Source of the DNA: a virus | IMG/VR virus record: IMGVR_UViG_3300020109_000047 | Span: 1 to 40,092 of that record | DNA: 40,092 nt | Reading direction: 5' to 3' (one strand) | Part shown: positions 15,392 to 22,711 of the stretch, piece after piece | Position numbering within the stretch: position 1 is the stretch's first letter | How the letters are laid out: every line of letters starts with the position of its first letter | Translations under genes and position numbers: made by a program | The notes under the pieces: generated by a model | What the model was told of the DNA's origin: nothing | The model's input: the letters and a program-made list of their open reading frames with translations, nothing else | Database searches by the model: none

Positions 15392-15988
15392 ATGAAGTTC
15401 AGAAATTTAATTTTGGAAGATGGTAGAAGAAGGGATGTTATTCGAGTTGTTGTCAAAGATATTATAAAATTATTTAAAGAAGAAGATGAAGGTGAATTTC
15501 ATTTACCAAATTATTATGATGAAGAAAATGATTACTATGAATTTCCAAATTTAGGAGAAGTTTTTCTTATTGAAGTTATTTTAGAACAAAATGAAGACCT
15601 AGAAAGTTTCAAGGTTAATGCCGATTACTACCATAATGATGATATAATTGAAGTTACAATTGAATATAACCCAAATAATAAGACAAGAATAACTTATGAT
15701 TTGGTTGGTGAACTAAATGAAGTTATTGCACACGAAATTAGACATATTGAACAAAAAGTTAAGGGAACGTTTGATTTAGGTGGGGATGATGTTGAAGATC
15801 CTTATGAATATTATACACAACCACACGAACTTGACGCTCAAGTTTTTGGTTTTAAAAGATTATCAAAAATAACAAAAACACCAATGGATGTTGTTGTTAA
15901 AAGATGGTTTAAAACACATAAAGATGTTCATAGGTTAACCGATGAACAAGCAACAGATGTTATAAGTAAAATATTAAATTATAAGTAA
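15392..15988 (+). CDS. Zincin-type metallopeptidase
   Basis: The 198-residue protein has HEIRH (114-118) preceded by ELNEVIA, a standard HExxH zinc helix. QPHELDAQVFGF (about 143-154) could provide E146 as third ligand, as in gluzincins. The first 30 residues (MKFRNLILEDGRRRDVIRVV and KLFKEE) resemble a diverged terminal tag with ILE and FKE sites. No signal peptide is present. Its partner or substrate is unknown. One idea is a head-associated protease, but nothing ties it to the T4-type prohead protease fold (a serine protease). Confidence 0.8.
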   Translation: MKFRNLILEDGRRRDVIRVVVKDIIKLFKEEDEGEFHLPNYYDEENDYYEFPNLGEVFLIEVILEQNEDLESFKVNADYYHNDDIIEVTIEYNPNNKTRITYDLVGELNEVIAHEIRHIEQKVKGTFDLGGDDVEDPYEYYTQPHELDAQVFGFKRLSKITKTPMDVVVKRWFKTHKDVHRLTDEQATDVISKILNYK

Positions 15989-15993
15989 TTGTT

Positions 15994-16404
15994 ATGAAGG
16001 TACCACAAGAATATACAGCTAAAGTTGAAAAAATAAAAAATGTTATTTTATCAAGGTCTGGTTTAATATCGGAATATGGTCTTAACAATATTAAAATGGA
16101 AGTTGACGAATTTGATACTTTTGCTGATAATACTGTTTCTGAAATTGTATTTAGTCTTAGATTGAGTAATGTTGAATGTGATGAATGTGATCATCAACCG
16201 GAGTTAATTAGTGAAACAATTATAAACTTAAAATATAAAATAGAAAGTGCTGCCAATTTTTATATTTCACCAACATTAGAATTAAAAAGTAGTGGAGATT
16301 CTCTTAGAGGTGTACTATTTTATGATTGTAAAATTTGGAGAAGTGAATTTGAATATCTTACATTTGGAATTTTCTATGATGTTGGTGAAGACTTTAAGAT
16401 TTAA
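15994..16404 (+). CDS. Hypothetical protein
   Basis: The 136-residue protein starts MKVPQEYTAKVEKIKNVI. It is beta-rich in its second half (ESAANFYISPTLELKSSGDS; LRGVLFYDCKIW) and has a CDECDHQ motif (about 66-72). It follows the metallopeptidase by 5 bases, so the two are probably one operon. The 3' end overlaps the convergent gene by 11 bases. No family is recognised. Confidence 0.78.
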   Translation: MKVPQEYTAKVEKIKNVILSRSGLISEYGLNNIKMEVDEFDTFADNTVSEIVFSLRLSNVECDECDHQPELISETIINLKYKIESAANFYISPTLELKSSGDSLRGVLFYDCKIWRSEFEYLTFGIFYDVGEDFKI

Positions 16405-17011
16405 ATCTTTTTACAATTTCTAACATTAATCTTTTTGCAAAATTACCACCAAAACTAACAACTAAAAAAGCAAGACTTCGACCAACAATTTCTTTTGTAT
16501 CAACAGAACTTCCAGTTTGTGCAACTTCATATAACTCTGGTAATATTGGTATTAAAAAAGTATATGCAAGCATATTTGATATTTTAGCCGTAGGTACTGC
16601 CAAACTTTCAATAAAAGATAAAAAAACACTTTTTAATTTACCTGCAACATCCAAAGCACTATCAAATTCAAAAACCAATTCTTTTTCTTTTATTTTTTCT
16701 AATACTTTTCCTAACATTTCTTTATTTGAATGATAGTACGTTAATATTATTCCAGTTGAAATTAATGCTAATTCAGTTGATGATATTTCAGGAAATTTAC
16801 CTTCAATAAAATCTGATACTGGCATAACAAAACCAGCAATTGTTGCACCCCAAGTTGTTAAAAAATTTAAGTCAAGACCGATTTGGTTTTTTGTTTCTTT
16901 AACGACTTTTTTGAAAAAAGATTCTAACTCTTTCAATTTATCCACTATGTTTATTTGTCTTTCCTCAAGTAAAATTTTTTTATATTGAGACTCTGATATT
17001 ATTATCTTCAT
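16394..17011 (-). CDS. Tagged membrane-associated hypothetical protein
   Basis: The 205-residue protein starts MKIIISESQYKKILLEERQ, a short tag with ISE and LLE sites. It has hydrophobic segments near 50-65 (LTTWGATIAGFVMPVSDF), 79-93 (ELALISTGIILTYYH) and 145-160 (MLAYTFLIPILPELY). It could be a membrane-active protein carried in the head; that is inference. Its promoter motif is divergent from that of 17045. Confidence 0.8.
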   Translation of the reverse strand: MKIIISESQYKKILLEERQINIVDKLKELESFFKKVVKETKNQIGLDLNFLTTWGATIAGFVMPVSDFIEGKFPEISSTELALISTGIILTYYHSNKEMLGKVLEKIKEKELVFEFDSALDVAGKLKSVFLSFIESLAVPTAKISNMLAYTFLIPILPELYEVAQTGSSVDTKEIVGRSLAFLVVSFGGNFAKRLMLEIVKRFKS

Positions 17012-17016
17012 AACAA

Positions 17017-17043
17017 ATAAATATTTCGCTATATTTATATTTG
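17017..17043. promoter_or_regulatory. Divergent promoter region
   Basis: The minus strand has TATTTAT at 17023-17017, 5 bases before ATG 17011. The plus strand has TATTTAT at 17032-17038, 6 bases before ATG 17045, overlapping a host-type TATATTTG at 17036-17043. The whole space between two start codons is 33 bases. Confidence 0.55.
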
Positions 17044-17044
17044 T

Positions 17045-17359
17045 ATGGCAAGTAGAATTAAATATTTAAAAAATGCACCACTTGAAGTCGGAGATGAAGT
17101 TGTGTGTGTGATAATGGATGATAATTTTTCACCCGTTAAGTCTGGAACTCCAGGAGTTGTTAAGTCTGTGAGTAATGTACAAGGAAGTAATGTATATTAT
17201 GTAAATTGGGCTAGTGGGTCCAAACTTGCATTACTTCAAGGTGTTGATCAATGGAGAAAAGTTGTTAGTGAAGACGATGAAGAAGAAGACAGACAATTAA
17301 GTGAAGGTTTTATGTTTTTTACCACAAAAAGAGCATTAATAAAAGAAATAAAAAAATAA
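17045..17359 (+). CDS. Small SH3/KOW-like hypothetical protein
   Basis: The 104-residue protein has a beta-barrel-like core: LEVGDEVVCVIMDD, GTPGVVKSVSNVQGSNVYYV and NWASGSKLALL. This pattern recalls KOW/SH3-type barrels. A acidic linker (SEDDEEEDRQ) leads to a C-terminal tail LSEGFMFFTTKRALIKEIKK that looks like the end of a tag. The fold call is weak. The next gene begins 3 bases after the stop. Confidence 0.7.
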   Translation: MASRIKYLKNAPLEVGDEVVCVIMDDNFSPVKSGTPGVVKSVSNVQGSNVYYVNWASGSKLALLQGVDQWRKVVSEDDEEEDRQLSEGFMFFTTKRALIKEIKK

Positions 17360-17362
17360 ATT

Positions 17363-17989
17363 ATGGCACAATACTTTTTCAAAATGTCACAAGCTGAAAA
17401 AAATGACATTTTAGATAAACATAAAACAATTTATGATGGTTATGTAACACAATATGGTCAACAACCAAATATACAACCATTATATGTACAAGACTTTGCA
17501 AACGATAAAGGTGGTCTTACCGTATCAAATAAAGGTGTAGTAAAACCATACACAAATATGAATATCAATGAAGATATTGATAGAAGAGATAGAATTGGTG
17601 ATGGTCCACACGATTTACAAAATGGTACAGTTGATTTAAGAGGTGTTCCAGATATGTCAGATGTTGATAGAGAATATTTTCACAATTTATACCCATCTCC
17701 AAATGAAGATGAAACAGAATATGTTTCACTTGGAATGAAAAATGATGATGAAGAATGTACACATTGTGATGGAAATTCATTAGATATTGTTATTGATTTT
17801 GATGAATTGGGTGAAGACTTTGAATACGATATTGATAGGGATTTTTCTGAAGATTTAGCCGGGCCAATGAATTATGAAGTTACCGGAGATAGTTTTAGAG
17901 ATGAAGTTGATCATGAAGAAATTCCTAACTTTATGGAAAAACTAAACGAATCACTTGATATGTTTAGAAGATTTAAAAAATATAATTAA
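17363..17989 (+). CDS. Acidic hypothetical protein
   Basis: The 208-residue protein starts MAQYFFKMSQAEKNDILDKH, a sequence like the ESEK..IL.LH tag class. It then carries a Tyr/Gln segment and a very acidic C-terminal half (IVIDFDELGEDFEYDIDRDF; DEVDHEEIPN). CTHCDG (about 132-137) is a single CxxC pair. It probably belongs to the same operon as 17045 and 17991. Function is unknown. Confidence 0.78.
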   Translation: MAQYFFKMSQAEKNDILDKHKTIYDGYVTQYGQQPNIQPLYVQDFANDKGGLTVSNKGVVKPYTNMNINEDIDRRDRIGDGPHDLQNGTVDLRGVPDMSDVDREYFHNLYPSPNEDETEYVSLGMKNDDEECTHCDGNSLDIVIDFDELGEDFEYDIDRDFSEDLAGPMNYEVTGDSFRDEVDHEEIPNFMEKLNESLDMFRRFKKYN

Positions 17990-17990
17990 A

Positions 17991-18293
17991 ATGGAAATAC
18001 AAGAAATTGTTTCTTACTACTTATACGAAGACACAAAAAGAGTTGAAGTTTCTTTTAGACTTACAACCGATTCTGAAGATGAAATAAGAAATGATGTTAT
18101 TAACTTGGATGATTCAAAAGAGTTTGGATATAATCTAATCCAGGAAAGTACAGATTTTTTTAATTTTGATGATGATGAATTGGATGAAGATGATTCAGAT
18201 TTTCAAACAATAGATGAAGATTTATTACTTTCTTTTTTAAATGAATATTACATTGTACATTCGGACAAATTACCTAAAGTTGAAATAATATAA
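17991..18293 (+). CDS. Acidic hypothetical protein
   Basis: ATG 17991 directly follows the previous stop; an earlier in-frame ATG (17955) would overlap the upstream gene by 35 bases and is less likely. The 100-residue protein (MEIQEIVSYYLYEDTKRVEV...) has a run of Asp/Glu (FDDDELDEDDSDF, about 57-69). No family is recognised. It ends at a terminator shared with the convergent lipoprotein gene. Confidence 0.72.
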   Translation: MEIQEIVSYYLYEDTKRVEVSFRLTTDSEDEIRNDVINLDDSKEFGYNLIQESTDFFNFDDDELDEDDSDFQTIDEDLLLSFLNEYYIVHSDKLPKVEII

Positions 18294-18297
18294 AAAA

Positions 18298-18317
18298 GTC
18301 CGTATTTTCTTACGGAC
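18298..18317. terminator. Bidirectional terminator
   Basis: GTCCGTA / TACGGAC stem with an A run on the left. It overlaps the stop codon of the minus-strand lipoprotein gene. Confidence 0.82.
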
Positions 18318-18813
18318 CTACTCTTGTCAAAAAGAGTGTGATAGATTCATTTGGTCCAGATGAACCGTAAGCCCACTGTCCTGTTGAACGTAATACTAAT
18401 GTTTCAGCACCATCTTCAATAATATTAAAAACCTTTCTTGTTCCTTCAAATTCTATAATTAAGTTACCCAAAGCTGTATTTGTTTCACCAACAACATTAT
18501 AAAAGTAAGCTTTATTCCAAACTGTTGAACCATCTGGTTGTGGACTTGGTGAAAATCTAATTTGTACATAATCCATATGTAATTTAAAAAAACCAACTGG
18601 TATTGAATCAAAAGGTGATACATCGTTTGGATTCACGTATAAATCACCTGGATAGAAAACCATTGATTGTGGTGATGGACTATTATCAGTTTGTTCATAT
18701 GTTATTTTATCAACACGATATTCACCACTTAAAGATAAAAGTTTTGGTTGTGTATATTTAACACAAGAACTTAATGAAATTAAAAGAATAAAAAGTTTAA
18801 AAATGGTTTTCAT
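18310..18813 (-). CDS. Predicted lipoprotein
   Basis: The 167-residue protein has a lipoprotein signal (MKTIFKLFILLISLSSC, lipobox LSSC, Cys17) and a beta-rich mature domain (LLSLSGEYRVDKITYEQ; IEFEGTRKVFNIIEDGAET; ESITLFLTRVGP). It would be anchored in the host membrane after processing. Phage lipoproteins commonly block receptors or exclude superinfection, but this is only family-level knowledge. It is a single minus-strand gene. Confidence 0.83.
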   Translation of the reverse strand: MKTIFKLFILLISLSSCVKYTQPKLLSLSGEYRVDKITYEQTDNSPSPQSMVFYPGDLYVNPNDVSPFDSIPVGFFKLHMDYVQIRFSPSPQPDGSTVWNKAYFYNVVGETNTALGNLIIEFEGTRKVFNIIEDGAETLVLRSTGQWAYGSSGPNESITLFLTRVGP

Positions 18814-18865
18814 ATTGTATTATTTATATAACTACAAAATTAATACTTTTTTTTAAATATACAAC

Positions 18866-18872
18866 TATTTAT
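18866..18872 (+). promoter_or_regulatory. TATTTAT promoter-like motif
   Basis: 13-base gap to ATG 18886. A second copy at 18821-18827 lies farther upstream. Confidence 0.5.
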
Positions 18873-18885
18873 AAAGAAATATTTT

Positions 18886-19131
18886 ATGCAACTTGAAGAA
18901 TTAATTGGTTTAATGGAAAAATATACCTTTAATAATGATTTTGATGGTGAATTAGGCGAACAAGACGCACCTGCCGCTGGAGGTGGTGGTGCAACAGCTG
19001 GAGCTGCATACCCAACTGTCACAAAATGGGAAACCGGTTTAACAAGAAGTGTTGCAAACACAATTGATGATAAAGTTACTTGGTCGTCATTATATAAAAT
19101 TACAAGAGGAAAAGCAAATACATTATTATGA
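18886..19131 (+). CDS. Small virion-type hypothetical protein
   Basis: The 81-residue protein begins MQLEELIGLMEKY, a short helix like the B-type tag. A Gly/Ala linker (APAAGGGGATAGAA) leads to TKWETGLTRSVANTIDDKVT and YKITRGKANTLL. The latter block is familiar to me from small uncharacterised proteins in phage structural regions. The stop TGA overlaps the next start (ATGA), which confirms TGA is used as a stop here and suggests coupled translation. Confidence 0.78.
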   Translation: MQLEELIGLMEKYTFNNDFDGELGEQDAPAAGGGGATAGAAYPTVTKWETGLTRSVANTIDDKVTWSSLYKITRGKANTLL

Positions 19132-19206
19132 ATAACAAGAGCCTTTTATTGGAAAGAATTTTATTGAATATGATATATGATTCTAAAAAAACTTTGTCTG
19201 AAAATA
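19128..19206 (+). repeat. 5' cassette repeat, copy 1
   Basis: About 79 bases nearly identical to 20149-20227, with only a handful of substitutions. It includes the ATG and encodes the MNNKSLLLE tag. Confidence 0.9.
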
Positions 19207-20147
19207 AAATCATTCTTAATGAAAGTAAACCAAAAATAATAACATTTTATGGTCCTAAATCCCATAACCCAAATAAAAAAGTTCAATATATAATATATGG
19301 TACAATTATGAGTAATGTGTCTGCAAATTTAGAGAAGTTTGGATATAAACTAAGTAGTTCGAGTTGGGAATATACAGAAGGTTATAAACTTTCGAAATTT
19401 AAAACTGAAAATTCCATAGCAGATTGTTGCCTCGAAAGATACCCATGGTTGGGTCATAAAGATTACAAAAGCTACAGAAAAAAAAAGTGTGAGGAATTCG
19501 GAGGTAGTTTTCACTGGGACGAAGATAGATGTTCAAAAAATATGGGTGAGTGTAAGAAGTGGGATGATGAATGTGAAAAAAATTACCACACAAATTTGGA
19601 AATTTTAGAGAAAGAACGAGCCAGTCATTGTAAAGGAAAAATACAGGATAATCCACTAATAATGAACTTGCCATTTCAAATTGATTTACAAGGTTATCCA
19701 ATAAAATATTACTACGTAGAAGGTTTTATTGAACCTTTCAAAACAGAGAACTACAATGGTACATATCAAATTTATATGGAATTGGAAGGTAATGATTGTA
19801 CATTTGGCGACTTTACTTACTACCCTGTTGTGGATGGAAAGATTTGGAGGGGGCACGTTAGCCTACCCCCTTATGAAATACCACCAAAAAAACCAGAACC
19901 AGTTATAAAAAAGGTGGATAGAGTTGTTGATTCTGGAAAAACATTGGAAGAAAAAAAACAATGGTGTAAATTAAAGGGTAATGTTTGGGATGAAGTACTT
20001 GGTGTGTGTACCAATGCTAAAGTTAGTTTAAAAGCTAAACAATCAAGCGGTTCAAAAAGTAAAAGTGTTGGAATAATCAAAAACAATATTAATAGTGAAT
20101 TTAAAGCAAAAGAAATAACATTTCAGTTAAGTGGAGGAGGATTATAA
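19128..20147 (+). CDS. Tagged protein of swapped-middle family, copy 1
   Basis: The 339-residue protein starts MNNKSLLLERILLNMIYDSK and reaches IILNES by residue 35. It ends KEITFQLSGGGL. Both ends are almost the same as in the next gene, but the middle (Cys-rich: CCLERYPWLGHKDYKSYRKK, KCEEFGGSFHWDEDRCS) is unrelated to it. KKQWCKLKGNVWDEVLGVC near the C-terminus echoes KKCEEFGGSFHWDEDRC. No known domain is found. It is probably a packaged or virion protein, judged only from tag and location. Confidence 0.82.
   Translation: MNNKSLLLERILLNMIYDSKKTLSENKIILNESKPKIITFYGPKSHNPNKKVQYIIYGTIMSNVSANLEKFGYKLSSSSWEYTEGYKLSKFKTENSIADCCLERYPWLGHKDYKSYRKKKCEEFGGSFHWDEDRCSKNMGECKKWDDECEKNYHTNLEILEKERASHCKGKIQDNPLIMNLPFQIDLQGYPIKYYYVEGFIEPFKTENYNGTYQIYMELEGNDCTFGDFTYYPVVDGKIWRGHVSLPPYEIPPKKPEPVIKKVDRVVDSGKTLEEKKQWCKLKGNVWDEVLGVCTNAKVSLKAKQSSGSKSKSVGIIKNNINSEFKAKEITFQLSGGGL
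20110..20140 (+). repeat. 3' cassette repeat, copy 1
   Basis: 31 bases identical to 21059-21089. It encodes the KEITFQLSGGG end and carries GGAGGAGG, which acts as a Shine-Dalgarno-like sequence 8 bases before ATG 20149. Confidence 0.9.
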
Positions 20148-20148
20148 T

Positions 20149-20227
20149 ATGAATAACAAGAGCCTTTTATTAGAAAAAATTTTATTGAATATGAAATATG
20201 ATTCTAAAAAAACTTCGTCTGAAAATA
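20149..20227 (+). repeat. 5' cassette repeat, copy 2
   Basis: Partner of 19128-19206. Confidence 0.9.
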
Positions 20228-21096
20228 GAAAAATTATTTTGGAACAAGATCGAGACGGTGATGGTGTTCTTGACAAAAATGATTATTGTCCAGATGTTCC
20301 TGGTAAAAAAGAACTTAATGGTTGTCAACCACTTACAAAAACATTTGATATAAAAGGATCACCATTATACTTTTATGGCGAAGTTAAACAAACATTTGGT
20401 GATGCCTTAACAAAGGTTTTTTTAAATGAAAACGACCCCAATGCAACTGTAAAATATTATTATGGTTCCCATAGTAGGACATTAGGTCATATCCTATATG
20501 GCATGTGTCGTGCGTCGTTATCGAAGTACGCAAGGTCAAACGAAAACACATATTTCCAAAATGAAGAAATAACAAATTGTATTTCAGATAGTAAAAAAAA
20601 TTTAAGTTCTTTAAATAAAGCAGCCCCATTTTTAGTTTCACAAGGACCAAAAAATTTATTTTATTTAAGTTTCTATTGCGGTTACTGGGGACCAGAACGA
20701 CAAGGTTGGGGGCGTGATGGGTGGCAAACAATTTATGAAGACGGTTGTAATACAAATAATATTATTGGAGAACGTGGATATATTAACTATTCAACAGATA
20801 AGTGGTTACCTGTTAGAACATATATAAAACAACAACAACCAAAAAAACAAACACCAAAACCAAAAGAAAAAGTATTAAATCTGGATTTGAAGGACTTTGA
20901 AATTATCGGAACAAAGGGGTCTACAAATAAACCAATTGATGCAAAAACAACAGAAAATCAAGTTACAGATTTAGGTGTTGATAACGGTGAAAAAAGTAAC
21001 TTTAATAGGTCTAACATCTTACCAACCCCAAACACTACTGATGCTGAATCTAAATCACAAGAAATAACATTTCAGTTAAGTGGAGGAGGGTTATAA
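20149..21096 (+). CDS. Tagged protein of swapped-middle family, copy 2, with thrombospondin type 3-like calcium motif
   Basis: The 315-residue protein starts MNNKSLLLEKILLNMKYDSK and reaches IILEQ. DRDGDGVLDKNDYCPDVPGK (about 36-55) follows; this is a thrombospondin type 3 / OmpA-linker calcium-binding repeat. The middle then differs from copy 1 (DAKTTENQ, CGYWGPERQGWGRDGW). It ends QEITFQLSGGGL as in copy 1. ATG 20149 was chosen because it matches the start of copy 1 and follows GGAGGAGG; an in-frame GTG lies six codons upstream. Function is unknown. Confidence 0.84.
   Translation: MNNKSLLLEKILLNMKYDSKKTSSENRKIILEQDRDGDGVLDKNDYCPDVPGKKELNGCQPLTKTFDIKGSPLYFYGEVKQTFGDALTKVFLNENDPNATVKYYYGSHSRTLGHILYGMCRASLSKYARSNENTYFQNEEITNCISDSKKNLSSLNKAAPFLVSQGPKNLFYLSFYCGYWGPERQGWGRDGWQTIYEDGCNTNNIIGERGYINYSTDKWLPVRTYIKQQQPKKQTPKPKEKVLNLDLKDFEIIGTKGSTNKPIDAKTTENQVTDLGVDNGEKSNFNRSNILPTPNTTDAESKSQEITFQLSGGGL
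21059..21089 (+). repeat. 3' cassette repeat, copy 2
   Basis: Partner of 20110-20140, identical over 31 bases. Confidence 0.9.
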
Positions 21097-21100
21097 TAAA

Positions 21101-21107
21101 TATTTAT
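21101..21107 (+). promoter_or_regulatory. TATTTAT promoter-like motif
   Basis: 5-base gap to ATG 21113. Confidence 0.5.
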
Positions 21108-21112
21108 AAAAA

Positions 21113-22702
21113 ATGAATAAAAAATTAATTTCAGAAGAAATCCTAAGAATCCGTGAAATGATGGGTTTTAGTAGTTATAACAAAAGATTTCTGACAGAAG
21201 GTGTAGGAAAGTTGTTAGCAGATGAGTCAATGCCTGGTGGTATTGTGGATGATTTGGCATCAATGGGTAAAACAGTTGATGATATATTTTCATACTCAAC
21301 AAAACTTGCAAATGACTTCCCAACAAAAACATTTGATTCAATTATTGATAGAGTTGCAAAAGAAAACACTATTGATAGTGCTTCTGTTACCAATGAAATG
21401 ATGAGAAAATTCATAGCAACACAACCAGGGCTTATGGATGAAATTATGACTGTTGCAGCAAAAATTGCAGATGAAAGTACAACATTAAAAATTAGTGACG
21501 TTTCTTTTCAAGATGTTTTTACAAAAGCAGGTTTAGAAGAATTTCCAGAAAATTTAAAAAATACTTTAGCAACAAAAATAACTGATATAAATAAAGATAC
21601 GACAAAAAAAATTTTAGACCAATTTGAAAAATTACTTGATGGAAATATAAAAATAAAAAATACACCAGAAGCAAAAGAATTATCAAATAAAATAAGAAAT
21701 AAAAGAGCCGAAATTCTTGATTATGAAGATTATAAAACTAAGAAAAGCTCAAATGTTGACGTTGCAAAAAATGTTACAGAAAAAGAAGATGGTTTTGGTG
21801 AAGGTGATTTCCAAGACTTCAAAAAAAATTGGACAAGAGAAGATGTTGGTGGTGTTACTGACCCAAATCAATACTCTGTAGTTAAAAATAGTGCTGAAGA
21901 AACATTCAAAAATTTACCAGAAACATTTAACCCTTCAGAAATAAAAAGGGGTAGAGTAAATTCATATAAATTTATACAAAACGACGAAAGTACAAATTTC
22001 CAAGATGTTTTAAGATCTAGAACACAGATGGAAGTTACGTTACCAAACGGTAAAAAAACATTAATGTATTCTTCATCTGGCTCAAATGTTGGAACAACAG
22101 GAAAAGAAGCTGGAGAATGGTTTTGGATTCCTGGTTTTGCAAGAAGTGGTTGGTATATAAAAACAACCGAAAGTGTTGCATACACTAAAGGTGGTAATCA
22201 ATATATGACAGACTTTGCAAAATATTTAGAAAATAATGGATATAATGGTTTATCTAAAGAAGGTACCACACCAAGTTCAGTTTCTAAAATAGCTTCAAAT
22301 GTAACACCAACATCAACAAATAGATTACAATCAATAGTTGGTGATACAAGTAAAATAAATTGGTCAGTTATTAATAATGCTAAAAATGTAGAAGATTATA
22401 ATAAATTTATTGATGACGCAATAGCAACAAATAATTATATGAAAATATCAAGAGCTGGTTTTGAAGAATATGGAATTCCTAATTTTAGAAAACATTTAAT
22501 GGATTTAGATTTAAAAGCCGGCGATAACTCAATTGCTAGACAAAATGGTTCACAAAATGAATTATATAAAATGAATAGAGAAATTTTTGATTTATATCAA
22601 GCCGAAGGTGGAACATCTGATACTTTTATGGATTGGTTAACAAAATTACCAGAAGATCAACTGGAAGATATATATAACTATATAAACTCAAAAAAACAAT
22701 AA
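21113..22702 (+). CDS. Tagged long helical protein, paralogue A
   Basis: The 529-residue protein starts MNKKLISEEILRIREMMGFS and reaches KRFLTEG (about 25-31), a B-type tag bracketed by ISE and LTE. Residues about 32-205 are homologous to the protein at 24965 (DESMPGGIVDDLASMGKTVD; DIFSYSTKLANDFPTKTFDS) and are helical. The rest diverges (EFWIPGFARSGWYIK-like segment GEWFWIPGFARSGWYIKTTE). No enzyme motif is recognised. Size, helices and tag fit an internal head or ejected protein, which is an inference. Confidence 0.82.
   Translation: MNKKLISEEILRIREMMGFSSYNKRFLTEGVGKLLADESMPGGIVDDLASMGKTVDDIFSYSTKLANDFPTKTFDSIIDRVAKENTIDSASVTNEMMRKFIATQPGLMDEIMTVAAKIADESTTLKISDVSFQDVFTKAGLEEFPENLKNTLATKITDINKDTTKKILDQFEKLLDGNIKIKNTPEAKELSNKIRNKRAEILDYEDYKTKKSSNVDVAKNVTEKEDGFGEGDFQDFKKNWTREDVGGVTDPNQYSVVKNSAEETFKNLPETFNPSEIKRGRVNSYKFIQNDESTNFQDVLRSRTQMEVTLPNGKKTLMYSSSGSNVGTTGKEAGEWFWIPGFARSGWYIKTTESVAYTKGGNQYMTDFAKYLENNGYNGLSKEGTTPSSVSKIASNVTPTSTNRLQSIVGDTSKINWSVINNAKNVEDYNKFIDDAIATNNYMKISRAGFEEYGIPNFRKHLMDLDLKAGDNSIARQNGSQNELYKMNREIFDLYQAEGGTSDTFMDWLTKLPEDQLEDIYNYINSKKQ
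21218..21343 (+). repeat. Intragenic duplicated block, copy A
   Basis: 126 bases aligned without gaps to 25067-25192. A 58-base stretch (21269-21326 against 25118-25175) is identical by my reading. Confidence 0.88.
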
Positions 22703-22711
22703 TTTTATCAT

